Source of the DNA: Micractinium sp. NFX-FRZ
Lineage: Eukaryota; Chlorophyta; Trebouxiophyceae; Chlorellales; Chlorellaceae
Length of the DNA: 43,630 bases
Direction of reading: 5' to 3'
Assembly: GCA_029339195.1 (NCBI GenBank)
Contig: JAPTJF010000502.1
Coordinates: forward strand, 1 to 43,630
The position numbers were made by a program, and so were the translations under genes. A model generated the notes under the pieces. The model was not told the DNA's origin and searched no databases. It worked only from the letters and a program-made list of their open reading frames with translations. Below, in pieces: positions 21,492-32,076 of this stretch. Numbering within the stretch: the first letter of the stretch is position 1; every line of letters starts with the position of its first letter.

Positions 21492-24400
21492 TCACTCCCA
21501 GTCGGCGTGACCGGCACTGCACACCTCTTCCAGGAACCGGCTGGGCCATTTTTCCTCATAGCCACGGTTGGACCCATACACTGTGAACACGCGCGTGTGG
21601 GTGAGGTGCAGCCTCAGCTTGGCGCGGGTGAGCGCGACATAGAAGAGCCGCCGCTCCTCCGTTACTTTTTGGCCCTCGTCCTCGTCATCAGGGTGCAGGT
21701 GTGGAACCAGGCCGTCCATGCAGCCTGCTTGAGGGGACAGAGAAGGTGGGGGCCAAGATGATATATTGATTGGCGGGTCAAGGCACCCACAGGGCAAGCA
21801 GGACAACACGCATTGCACGGCATGATGCACTGAAAAGTTCATAGTAAACGTGTAAGGCACCTGGCACGAAGACCGTCTCAAACTCCAGCCCCTTGGCCGC
21901 GTGCATGGTGGAGAGCCGCACCCCCGGCCCCAGGCGCTTCCTGTCGGCTGCACACATGGACAGGTTGAGGTCATGTCAGGCGACCAGGGCACTTGAATGC
22001 AGCGCACGTGACAGAGCTGCCAGGCAACACATTCACGTTGCCCCGGCTTTCAACACCAAGCTGTGAGGCCATGTGAGCACTTCCTTCTGTGTGCCCAGCA
22101 TACAGGCAAGCACCTTCAAACAGCGCGGCTTCATCCATGAATGCCTGCACAATCTCCAGTGGGCGCAACTCCCTGCTGCCCGCCTCGCCCGCCTCGCCAT
22201 CCGCCGAGTCGAGCGGGCCTCCAGAGGGGTCACCAAAGTCGCCGCCACTGATGAGTGCCCCTGGAATGTACCACCTCGCCATGTTCACCTGCACAGACAG
22301 GTGTCACTGTCGTCTAACTTCAAAGTGTGATGCCGTTCCCACAGTGGGCACACGCACAAACGCTTGAGTTGCAAGGTGCATCCACTGTTGCTCAGACCCT
22401 TTGAAACGAACATCCACGATCATGGGCCTCACCAGCTCGGCAAGGTGGTGCAGCCTCTCCTGCGCTGTGCTGCCGTCATCGGCGCCCTTGCCTTTGGAGT
22501 CCTTGCCGGCCAGGTGCTTCTCATACTCAACCTGATGCGAGTGGGGATCACACGAGTCTGAGGCAGTCAACCAAGACAGTGCGAGACCAGCATCACTGCA
22601 GCGTCAACCAGAATCTCGAGTCAGCCACAGGTGCAATGGAGCGCGCACAGCACAGCACAGCACAGCACAGCATACTGACCTCGGTAATAATCTGTTCAAC
22701 TGCTTCATCCAGGGGCAGGCTGCTCACGGCTGCATGCAGCCTCAGCATCAGCTGGCGGAAGCATTCCACGTGTTCAAGCGCGTTGGGGCCCAGCTTAAGC
22801 TCGGGCTTGGCTGGCAGGGGTGGCAGCGCCCTGGCGCCAGCAGGAGCTGCACCAGCGTCTGCAGCAGCAGCGCCAAACAGCAGAGCAGCCAGCGTGCAGT
22901 CTTGTGCAGCCGCACACGCCTGCAGCTTGGCGACGCTGGCATTGCCAAGGCTTCGCCTGCAAGCCAGCAAGTGCACAACCAGCGTTCTAATGTCAGCAAC
23001 AAGGTCCAAAGAAAATCGGCAGTAGAAATCAAAAGCACACAGGACAAAGGAACATTCAAGACTTGTATACTTGACATAAAAGCAGTCTTTCAAGCACATT
23101 AAAAGAGCACGCAGAAAGGCGCCGCAGCAAGCTCTCGTACTTTGGTGTGTTGATGATCCTCCGCAGCGCCATGTCATCTTGAAGGGTTGCCGCCACGCGC
23201 AGGTAGGCCATGATGTCCTGCAAGCAGGCAGGCAGGCAGGGGGGCAGGCAGAGATAGTGCATGCTTACTTGCTGCAAACAATGCTCAGGTAAACACGAGA
23301 GGCGCCGGGACTAGCGTGTCGCCGTAGCAGCCCTTCCCAGGCAAGTTTGGGCACCCCAAAAGGCCTCCAGCTATAGCTAGTGCTTGCCTGGATCTCCATG
23401 CGCTTCCACCATGGCACGCCACCCAGGACGACATACGGTATCTCGCGCCTGACCTGCAGACTCAAGGTGGGACGTCCCAGTGTTCTGTCCACGAGCAACA
23501 GCCATAAGAAGGGAGGCTGGCACACGGTAAGAGCTCCATGCGGCACTCACCAGCTCCTGCTCGAGCAGACGCATCGGCGCATGTGTCCGCATCAGCACCG
23601 CAATCTCTCCCATTGTGTGATCCTCCCTGCGGAAAGTGCAAACAAGGCCGTTCAGACTGTTTCCGTATCTTGCAGCTTGGAAAGAGTACTGCATCAAAGC
23701 AATGCCGCAGCTGTGCACTGAATTCCTGCCAGCCTGCACTGCGAGGCTACAACTGCCTGCACCTGTGGATCAGGCGGTGGATCTCCTGGGCAATGTGGCG
23801 CGCCTCATCCTGGCTGGTACCCAGAGTGTGCACCTGTACCAACAAGGCAAGGGCATGCGGAGACGTCTGAGTAATGTTGAGTAATACAGAGACCCACAAC
23901 AAGGCACAGCACCACTGCGCACACACCAGCAAACGCCTGCACGCTTTTGGCAAACTGCCTGCTGCACAAGCACACTTGCCTGCAGGCGCGGCCCCTCCGG
24001 GCGCAGCGCACGCAGCTCCTCTCGCTCAAGCCAGTCCAAGTTGGCAGCTATCAGGGCGCATGCTGTGTCCACAATGCGGGCAGAAGAGCGGTAGCTGTCG
24101 CGCAGGCCGAAGACCTGCAGGTTAGTGTGCACACGTGTGGGAGGGGAGGGCTGCCGATGTGGGCCAGGCGTAGGGGTGTGGCACAGCCTGTCCTGACGAG
24201 CAGTGTGTGACAGGGGAGCGTTGTCAGGGTGCGCCAGGTGATCATGAACCCAACCAGCTGGAGGCAATGGAGAGCTGCAACCTGTATAAAACCTGCAGCC
24301 GATAGGGCAAGGCCAGGGTGGAGCTGGCAAGCCGGGCCGCAGCATGTGCGCAGCATGCCGCACCACACGACGTGCACTGCACCTGAGCCTCGGGGTAGTC

Positions 24401-26901
24401 GGCGCGGAAGGCATGCGTCATGTTGCGCACATCGGCGCCACGCCAGGAGTATATGGCCTGGTCGGGGTCTCCCACCACAAACAGGCTGCCCTGCAGGCAG
24501 ACAGCAAGAAGAAGACCCCTAGATCAGTGCAAGTGCGACAACTCTGTCCCACAGCCAGCCCTGTGTGCTCAGCATTCAGGTCTGCAGGCCTGCAGGCCTA
24601 GGCGCCCGAAGCAGGCTCCAGCTTCGTACCCGGGCCTCTTGTGGAGGAGGCCGATGCCAAAGTACCATGCATGCATGCTTCCTTGCTCGCTTGCTGGGCA
24701 GGGAGCCAGCCTGCCAGCGCGCACATCTGGGGGCACCAGCAGCTTGACCAGCTCGTACTGGGCACGGTTGGTGTCCTGGAACTCGTCCACCAGCACGTGC
24801 CTGGAAGCAGGTGGGTTGGGGGGCCAGGGGTGAGGGGTGAGGCAGCACTACTCGAGAATGTGGCATCCCAACATGCAGCTGCATGGAAACACATGAAGTT
24901 GCATGCCAGTTGAAAGCAAGGAGTGCATCTGAGGAAGTGGGGCACGGGGGCCGCCTGCCGGTTGATGATGTGCTCCCACAACCATTACCCTGATGTACCC
25001 CGACTGTCCTTCCTTGCATGGCAGCAGTTTGTACCTGTACCGCTGGCGCACGAGGTTCAGCCGGGGGGCGCTGTGACGCAGAAGAGCCACGGCCAGGCCC
25101 AGCAGGTCGTCAAAGTCCAAAGCGTTGTTCTGCCGCAGGGCTGCCTCGTACCTGCACAGGAGCAGCCGGTAAGCAGGGCAGGTACTCTCAGTGGAGCCTG
25201 ACTTGAAGATCAATGGTCGCCACGGCCAGCGCGTCTCAGCAGCATGGAGAGGCAGCACCCCAGCAGGCTGGCTCACGAGGGCATTCGACCTAATTCGAAC
25301 TCTCCTGAACCCGCTGACACACCACAGTGAAGCTCAACTCCTTTAACTCAACTCATGGCGCACCTCTCCACCCATTCTGCAGTCTCCTGAACTCGTGCCA
25401 GCTCTGCTGGAGTGGCGCTGTCTCCCAGCTCCCTCTGCAGGTGTGCCTCCACTGCCTCGGCCACGCCCTGTTCGGAGGGAGAGCGCAAACAAATGCAGTG
25501 AGTTGCCCCGCCAAAACCCGCCGCTCCACAATTCACACGTCGCAGCTCTGCGTGCCCTCTGGCAGCGCAGCGCGCATGCCACCCCTCTCGCACCCGCGGC
25601 GTGGGCGCGTGCCAGGTTGCCATGCTGCTCTTGGCGCTGGAGATCATGCCTTGAATGCTGCTGGCCTTGGAGATCCTGCCCGATGCCGGCATGGTTGGGT
25701 CCAGCTGCTTGAGCATTTCCCTGAGCATGCTCTGGGATGCGTCCTGCTGGGAGGAAGGGCGGGGGATCCAGGCTCAATTTAAGCAGCACTGATGGCCACG
25801 AAGACAATGACTGGATTTGAAATGTAATTGATTGATTGAATGAACTGGCCAGTTGTGTGAAGCTGACCCCCTTGCCCTGCCACCCCTCTCCGGGCACCTG
25901 GTCGTATACGGCAAAGCTGGTGGTCCTGCCGGTATTGGGCAGCTCGTCAATGCGCGCCCTGAGCAGGCACTGGCAGAAACTGCAAAGCCTCCGTACGGAG
26001 GGGCTTGGGATGGCAGTGTCACTAAAGGAAGCTTTAACCAGCGGGCAGAACCTGGTGCAAGCCTGCCGTGCCAGCCAGCCAGGCAGGACAGCCTGCTGGC
26101 GATGCCTCCCAGCTGCCTGCTGTCCCCAGCCACATGCCTGTGGAACGTGCCAGTGCGCGTGTCCTGTAGGCAGCTCCCTCCCGGCAGCTCCACCAGCCGC
26201 TCCCTCACCTCCTCAGCTGCCTGCAGGTATGATAGTACCACGGATCGGCACATGTCAGTGTGCTATCACCTGTATAACTGCTTGTGGATTGCTGCTGGTC
26301 AGGCAAGCGTCTGTCGCGCGCATGCCGATGGCAGCAGCATGTTGATGCCAACACCACCTCAAACCTCCGCTTCCCATCTTTCCTTCCTGGTAAAGGTGAA
26401 CCCCAGTATCTGCCAGGGCCGCGCCTTGTGCGCCATCAGCAGCTCTGCTATGCGTGACGTCAGCACGCGTGTCTGTACGGCGGGGGAAGGGGCGGGGTGC
26501 GGCGGAAGTCGAGGTAGCACGGGGCGGGCGCACGCCTGGGACGGTTCCCGTGCGGCTGCAGGTGCTTGCCCTACCTTTCCGCTCCCTGGGCCCGCCACCA
26601 CTCGCACAATGCCCAGGGGCGCAGTCACAGCTGCCAGCTGCTCTTCACTGAGCTGCTGCAGGTGTGGCGGCAGCTCGTCAGCGGCGGCTCGCACGCACTG
26701 CGCCGCTCCCCGCGCTGCGCCGCAGGCCGGGCGCGGCCGCGCCAGGGCCGCCCCCGCTTTGGGTAACCCCTGTGGAGCTGCAATGCGAGATCCCAGACTG
26801 TGCAGGCCGTGGCTCGGCGCAGGGCGTGTCTGTGACCGTGGGCGTGCCCCAGCCGCGACCGCAGCTGCTGGAGCCGCAGCCCTGGAAGCTGACGCCCCCA
26901 T
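21492..26901 (-). CDS. UvrD/PcrA/SRS2-like superfamily 1A DNA helicase, 811 aa
   Basis: This is a 3'-5' DNA helicase of the UvrD/Rep family. Nineteen exons on the minus strand: 26901-26575, 26472-26383, 26220-26138, 25979-25898, 25746-25594, 25467-25364, 25151-25035, 24800-24725, 24490-24383, 24114-23980, 23833-23763, 23626-23551, 23453-23388, 23217-23141, 22956-22680, 22531-22433, 22288-22114, 21947-21861, 21724-21492. Motif I is GPGSGK|T at 104-110, Ia [56 protein letters not shown] and [32 protein letters not shown] is also conserved. The N-terminus ([19 protein letters not shown]) looks like an organellar transit peptide; an in-frame ATG at 26991 adds 30 residues. Introns 3, 10 and 13 have GC donors; intron 2 has no good GT donor. 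Plants have a related SRS2-like gene. Confidence 0.93.
22643..22672. repeat. CACAG pentamer repeat in helicase intron 15
   Basis: Five or six tandem copies of CACAG or GCACA lie just beside the donor of exon 15 (minus strand). Confidence 0.9.
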
Positions 26902-27063
26902 GAACCTGTTGTTAGGTTGTGCCAAGTTGTGATGTTCAGGGTTCAGGATGATTGCACAGCTGCTGAGGGCCCCAACATTAAAGGGTGCCACAGATGAAAA
27001 GCCGCGTTCTGAGGCCGTCTATACCACCTATGTCAGTCGCATTGCCACTTGATGCTTCAATAG
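26902..27063. promoter_or_regulatory. Divergent promoter, helicase and GIY-YIG genes
   Basis: The start codons are 162 bases apart (72 if the helicase uses the ATG at 26991). Both genes must share a very compact promoter here. No named element is recognised. Confidence 0.55.
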
Positions 27064-27890
27064 ATGTGGCTCACTTCACCCTCTGCCTGCCGCATGCTGC
27101 ACCCTGTGGCGCGGCAGCAACGCCGCAAGCGGCTGCTCTGCCGCTTGGTGGGAGCCTTGTCTGATGCCAGCAGCAATGCGAAGGAGGAGGAGCCACAGCC
27201 GGTGCTGCGTGGAAAGCTGCTGCCAACCCCACAGACCGCAGCACCGCAACGCTCCTTCCAGCGCAACTTTGAAGGCGGATGGCCGGCGCACCCCACAGTG
27301 GAGGAAGCGCTGCCTCTTCTTGACTGGCCTGAAGGCTTTGAGCCTGCGACACCAGAGTGAGCTTGATGCTAGGCTCCCAGCTCTCCTGGCCTTGGTGCAG
27401 CTATAGACAGGGATATGCGCGCCCCACCCCCCTGCCTTTCCTCCCCTTTGAGCTGCCGCGGTGCCTGCCTTCGGCACCCTCGACAGCGAGTTGATTTTGA
27501 GCTCGTTCTTGCTCAACCTTCATCACTTATCTGCCCTGCGCTTGCAGAGAGGCGGCAGCTGCCTACTCTCCCCGGGGCGGCACCCAGTTTGTGTACTGCC
27601 TGCTCTGCACCGCCAATGGCAGCTTCTACATTGGCGCCACTCGCAATCTGCATCAGCGCTGGCGGGCCCACAAGAGCGAGCCGCCACGCGGCATGAAGGC
27701 ACACTGGCGGCGCTTCAAGCCATTCAACCAGCATTTCAAAATGCTGACGCTGGGGGAGGCTCCAAACTCGGAGTCCTGTTACCTGCTTGAAGAGTACTTC
27801 ATCTGGCGGTTTGATGCCACCAACCGCCAGCGTGGCGGCTGCAACACCCGCCTAGCGCACAACGACCCCGGCAGCAGCCTCGCGCGGTGA
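27064..27890 (+). CDS. Small GIY-YIG nuclease-fold protein, 211 aa
   Basis: Two exons, 27064-27356 and 27548-27890, join in phase 2. Residues ~112-200 carry the GIY-YIG fold: FVYCLL at 112-117, then FYIGATRNLHQRW at 124-136. The usual GIY is replaced by VYC and YIG is intact. The arginine (R135) and a following histidine (H139) are in the family positions. A glutamate in SCYLLEEYFIW could be the metal ligand. NTRLAHN near the end resembles the conserved C-terminal asparagine motif. Proteins of this fold include UvrC-type, SLX1-type and homing nucleases; no RING or other partner domain is present, so it is a stand-alone type. The N-terminal ~95 residues are basic (RQQRRKRLLCR) and may be an organellar targeting region. 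Starts at 27064 or 27094 are both possible. It is head to head with the helicase. Confidence 0.8.
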
Positions 27891-28515
27891 TGCAACACAA
27901 TGGGCTGGCTTAAATGGTGCAGAGCGGGCCTGAATTGGAAGCCGTGAACCTCCAACAGCTGCGGGGCAAACATGCCTGCCTTGCCCAATCGTCAAAGCTT
28001 AGCACACTCGATCACTTATGCACACCCCCTGGACCCTGTGTCAATGCTGGCTTGGAACAACAGCTGAACAAGGAGGGGAGGGGAGGCAGGAGATCTGTCC
28101 CCCAGGCACCCCGCCTCGAGCATGGCAGCTTGCCACGGCCAGGTCAGCGTCAAGGGAGACGAGCAGTCACCTTGAGCATGCCGCCAATGCATTCTGCAGA
28201 CAGTCCTTTGTGTGCCAAAAGAATGCGGCGCGTACTGTGCACACCGCCTTGCACGGCTGGGGACCCTGCACATTCCCCGTGCATGGCCAACCCCTGATGC
28301 TATTGGTGCTATCAGTGCTCACAAATTGCAGCTGGATGTATGGAGGCCAGGCAGGCATGTGGCAAAACCTCAAACAGTGCCAGACATCAGGATGCAAAGA
28401 TTGGAGGTGCGGTATCTGCCAGTTTAGGGGGGCAACACATCAGATTGTGCATGCACCTGCCTGCATTGCTGGCAGCTAGTTCAGGGAGCCGCCAGCATGG
28501 CGGTGCCGCTCCTGC
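27891..28515. other. Intergenic with orphan LRAT-type segment
   Basis: No gene is visible. The interval holds the GIY-YIG 3' UTR, the orphan segment R4, and the 3' end of the LRAT2 transcript. Confidence 0.5.
28060..28306 (-). repeat. Orphan LRAT-associated upstream segment R4
   Basis: This is close to R1 (20800-21014) over ~200 bases: GGGAGACGAGCAGTCACCTT, GGGGACCCTGCACATTCCCC and GTGCATGGCCAAC are shared in order. The minus strand reads an ATG then CATTGGCGGCATGCTCAAG and a GTGACT donor, as in the other copies. No LRAT exon follows on the minus strand; the next gene is GIY-YIG on the other strand. It is probably the remnant of a lost LRAT copy. Confidence 0.8.
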
Positions 28516-29190
28516 TCAGGCATAAGGCATTGCTCCGCGGATCAGCTCCCGGGTGCCGCCGCCCCCCAGCAGGAGCAATCCGCCTCCGAGCAGCGGCACG
28601 CTGGCAACTGCCGTGACCGGGAACAGCGCCGTCAGCACGCCCCATGCCAGTGCCGACCTCCCCGCGTCGGCCACCTGGCGGGAGAGGCGCACGCCGGTGC
28701 AGCAGTGGATGGCAAAGTGCTCGCAGTTCCAGGTCAGCAGGTCGTACCTCCCCCGCTGGCCGCCGCTGAGCAGGTGCTCAAAGTACGCTGCACGAGCACG
28801 CGCTGCGATCTGGGCGCCCGTGAAGGGCACCTTGCCCGGTTTGTAGAGCACCTTGAGCACCTGCAGGGGTGGGAGCGGGGGAGGGAAGGCTGCAGTCTCA
28901 TTTCAAGTAGTGCTCGAGGGGCAGACGTGGGTCATCATCAGCAGTTTGTCAGGTTGCTTTGCTGCTGGCAAGCAGCCCTGCCTTGAAAGCTTGCCCTGCC
29001 CTGCCCCGCCTCGTCCTACCATCTCCTGCCGTGCCCCTCTCACCTGACGCCCCTCGGAGAACTGCTGCAGCGTCTGCTCGCGCACCCCCGCTTGGCTGAG
29101 GTGGATCACGCGCCCGTTGCCGGGGGAGATGCCATGGTGGTCGTAGGCGCCGTAATTCACCTTGATGTGGTCGCCCTCAGCTGGCGGCAT
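28516..29190 (-). CDS. LRAT-domain protein 2, 163 aa
   Basis: Two minus-strand exons, 29190-29044 and 28860-28516, join in phase 0 at the same position as in LRAT gene 1. The domain reads EGDHIKVNYGAYDHHGI with the catalytic histidine, then VLYKPGKVPFTG and LLTWNCEHFAIHCCTG with the N-C-E-H-F catalytic cysteine. A hydrophobic C-terminal segment (LTALFPVTAVASVPLLGGG) follows and probably anchors the protein in a membrane. The start ATG (MPPAEGDH) lies 12 bases after a TGCAG acceptor, so an upstream exon is possible. The substrate is unknown; relatives transfer or cleave fatty acyl groups on lipids. The R2 segment lies upstream. Confidence 0.85.
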
Positions 29191-30249
29191 GTGGAGATGC
29201 CCTGCAGGGTGGGGTGCGGGCCATAAGAAGACCAATAATGAGAGGTGTAGAGGGCGTGGACCGAGGGTATTAGCAGAGGGGCACGCCACCCACCCCTGCC
29301 CGCAGGGTGGTGGGGATGCACTGGCCAGCAGCAGACCTTAGTGCGGCCAGCTGCCCTTCACTGTGCATCGTCTGCATCCTGCAGAGCTGCGTGACTTGCC
29401 TGCGGATGACGAGCACGAGGGAAGGCGACTTGCCCGGTGCAGGCAACCCCAAGGGCAGCAGCAGCAGCCCCCCTGGTCACTTGCGGTGTGCTGGGCAGTG
29501 CTTTTGGCTGCTGGTGTTCCAAGTGGCAGATGTTGCAGGTGCCTGTACTGTCACGGCTATAGCGAATAAAATGAGAGAGGTGAGGAAGGCGACCTGCAAG
29601 AAGGGTGGGAGAAGGAGATCTCCTGCCGGGGAGGTGGCCTGCTGACGGAGTCGAGGCAGTGTGCCTGGGGGACCGAGCGCCAGGTCAGCGCCGAGGGAGA
29701 TGAGCAGTCACCTCGGACATGCCGCTCCATGCATCATTCTGACAGAACCTGTCTGCCTGAAAAAAGGGCACCTATGCGGTCCGCAGGTTTCTGCACGCCT
29801 GTGTGCACCGCAATAGCTTTCCTTTGCTGCATCTCCTGCACAGCCTGTCTCCGAGCATCATGCTCACGAGATGTTCCACCTTTTGCTTCTGCTCCCGTTT
29901 GGTAACCGTGATAGTACCCGCGATTTGTACTTAAATGGCGTCTTTATTTGCATTGGCACGTTACTTGCGCTGTCAAGTGTGGGCTTTCATGTTGAAAACT
30001 TGCAGTGAATGTGCAGGGCAGGGGGAAGGACAGCATGAGAGGATCGGGGCAGGAGCCGGAGCCGCAGCAAGGAAAGTACCAAACTCGGTAAAAGTGCGTC
30101 AGCCCATAATCATTGTTCCGTGGCAGCCCTGGACTACAGTGGCAGCGCTAATGCCAATGCGCCACCACGTGCATCCCGAGTTTATTGGTGGGCGGGCAAA
30201 GGCCTGCACGCGCACGGGGCATGATATACGCAGGTCCAGCATGTGCTGC
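29191..30249. other. Intergenic between LRAT genes 2 and 3
   Basis: No coding region is supported. It contains the R2 segment (29378-29745), which should be the upstream region of LRAT2, and the 3' flank of LRAT3 (29746-30249), in which I see nothing recognisable. Confidence 0.5.
29378..29745 (-). repeat. LRAT-associated upstream segment R2
   Basis: It is homologous to R1 and R3: GGTGTGCTGGGCAGTGCTTT, GGTGTTCCAAGTGG, and CGCCAGGTCAGCGCCGAGGG then AGATGAGCAGTCACCT. On the minus strand two ATGs precede GGAGCGGCATGTCCGAG and a GTGACT donor. Confidence 0.85.
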
Positions 30250-31509
30250 TCACTGCATGTCGGGCACAATCTCGCTGATCAGCTCCTTCACGCCCCCACC
30301 ACTCAGCAGCGCCCAACCTGCACCCAAGAACGCCAAGCTGAACGGCATGGCTGGAGGAAAGAGTGCTGCCACTGCCCCTGCTGCCAGCGCTGCATGCCCC
30401 ACAGTAGCGACTTGGTGGGAGGAGCGGATGCCGGTGCAGCAGAAAATGGCAAAGTGCTCGCAGTTTGCCGTGAGCAGGTGGTAGGGCTGGCCGCCCGTGT
30501 GGGAGACGCAGCGGTGGGAGCTGGACACGCAGCGCTGGTGCTCCGCATGCATCATCAGAGCACGCTCCGCAATCTGTGCCTTAGTGAAGGGCACCCTGCC
30601 CGGCTTGTAGACCACCGTATAAACTTGCTGCCCCTCTGCAAACTCTTCGATGCTCTGCAGCAGCACCCCCTGCTTGGTGCGGGTGACAACTTGCCCACCG
30701 CCGACGGTGATGCCGTGGTGGTCGTACACCAAATTCCTCACAAGGATGTGGTCACCAGCTGAGGCGCTACCAGCCCTGCAGGACGGGGAGGGGGTGCAGA
30801 TTGTGTTTTGAGGTCCACTTGGCATGCTCGATGTGTACACCCGAGGGCAGCGGCATGGACGTGCACCAGCCGTTGGCAGCGCAACACACAAGATCCAATC
30901 AGCTCCTTCCCACGAGCAGCTGGTGCACTTGCCTGGCCAGGGCGAGCACCGCCACGCAGTGAAGAAACCACACCAGACAGCACCATTTTGCGGGACGCAT
31001 TGGCTGCAGAAGGGAGGAAGGAGAGAGTAGGTGGTCGTGGGTGAAAGGCGCGACGTTGCAGTCTGTATTCGCCGCCAATCGCGGATCGTGAGAGTACAAA
31101 TCAAGGTGTCTGCAGCGCCTCACGCCAGCACCACCCACATGTGCATAACGCCCCTGCTGCAGCGCTGGTGCGCTTGCCTGGTGAGTAAAGCGGGCGGAAC
31201 CCAAGCAGCAGCAGCAGCTTAGTCAACCCCGAGGGCCGCACCGGCAGCCCCAGGGCGTGCCGGTGTGCTGGGCGGTGCTTTTGGCTGTTGGCGTTCCAAG
31301 TGGAAGGTGTGGGGCAGGTGCTTGTGCCTCTACGGCTTTAGGAACAGGGGAATCGATTCAGACTGCCCTGAAGAAGAGGAAGGGGTGAGAGGAAGTATAT
31401 GGGGACATGGGAAGCCGACAGGCTCAACGCGGTGTGCTTGGGGACAGAGCGCCAGGTCAGCGTTGAGGGAGACGAGCAGTCACCTAGGAGATGCCGCTCC
31501 TTGCATCAT
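30250..31509 (-). CDS. LRAT-domain protein 3, 183 aa
   Basis: I model two minus-strand exons: 31509-31484 (MMQGAASP, inside segment R3) and 30775-30250, which join in phase 2 to read SPRAGSASAGDH. The first exon is tentative; otherwise translation could start at the ATG at 30825 without that splice. The domain includes AGDHILV, VYDHHGITVGGG, TVVYKPGRVPFTKAQ and LLTANCEHFAIFCCTG with the catalytic cysteine. The C-terminus is hydrophobic (MPFSLAFLGAGWALLSGGG). Unlike genes 1 and 2, there is no intron between the EGQQ and VVYKPG segments, so the paralogue has lost it or the others gained it. There is also an insertion around HQRCVSSSHRCVSHTGG. The likely role is a membrane-bound lipid acyl thioester enzyme of unknown substrate. 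Confidence 0.8.
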
Positions 31510-31530
31510 TCTGCCAGAATCTGGAGCAAG
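31150..31530 (-). repeat. LRAT-associated upstream segment R3
   Basis: It shares with R1 CAGCGCTGGTGCGCTTGCCT, CCCAGGGCGTGCCGGTGTGC and TGCTTGTGCCTCTACGGCTT, and with R2 CGCCAGGTCAGCGTTGAGGG and CGCTCC.TGCATCATTCTG. It contains the proposed first exon of LRAT3 and its GTGACT donor. Confidence 0.85.
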
Positions 31531-32076
31531 CGCACCGAAGTTGGACTCCTTGTGCAAATATGTATCTTTCTTCTGCTGCACCTGCTGTGCACCCAAGGTT
31601 GTGTTAAGGCCATGCTCAAAGATTATTCCACTCTTGCTTGGGTGTTGACAGCTTAATCCTTGCGGCCAATGCACCTACTTCATTCTTTCAACCTATGTCC
31701 CCCCATCCACACCCGATGCTTGTGATGTTCACTGCCAATTACATTACATAAGGCATGGCCGTGTGGTCTCCCATCATTGTTTCAGTTGCAACCACACGGC
31801 ATGGCACGATCATGATGCAGAGTTGAAGGAAGTCCCGAAAGCAAAACTGCAGCGGACAGTTGCATGTACGTGCACAAAATGTGTTTGGGCAGAGTAGCTT
31901 GGAAGTCACAGAAGGAATTCAATGATAGGAGGACGCTTTGTGACATGGAAAACAGAGCGACAGTGAACGATGCAAAGGGGCAGTTCAATCAAGCCTGTTG
32001 GCCTGGGCCACTGTCCACCCAGGGCAACCAGCATCGTTTACCTGCTTGCCTGCCTGCCTGCCCTCACTCCTCTGCC
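31510..32076. other. Intergenic: TLC gene 3' UTR and LRAT3 upstream
   Basis: No coding region is supported in these 567 bases. They hold the probable 3' end of the TLC transcript and the region upstream of LRAT3; the A/T content is locally higher than elsewhere. Confidence 0.5.
31739..31748 (-). terminator. Double TGTAA signal, TLC gene
   Basis: The plus strand reads TTACATTACA, which is TGTAATGTAA on the minus strand, about 330 bases after the TLC stop. Confidence 0.6.

Noticed and set aside
25989..26002. CCTCCGTACGGAGG palindrome in a helicase intron
   Set aside because: A 14-base palindrome of this kind is expected by chance in GC-rich DNA and nothing else supports a function.
20566..31530. 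R1-R4 as copies of a transposable element
   Set aside because: No terminal repeats, target duplications or transposase are visible, and three of four copies sit in the same place relative to an LRAT gene, so gene-plus-promoter duplication is simpler.
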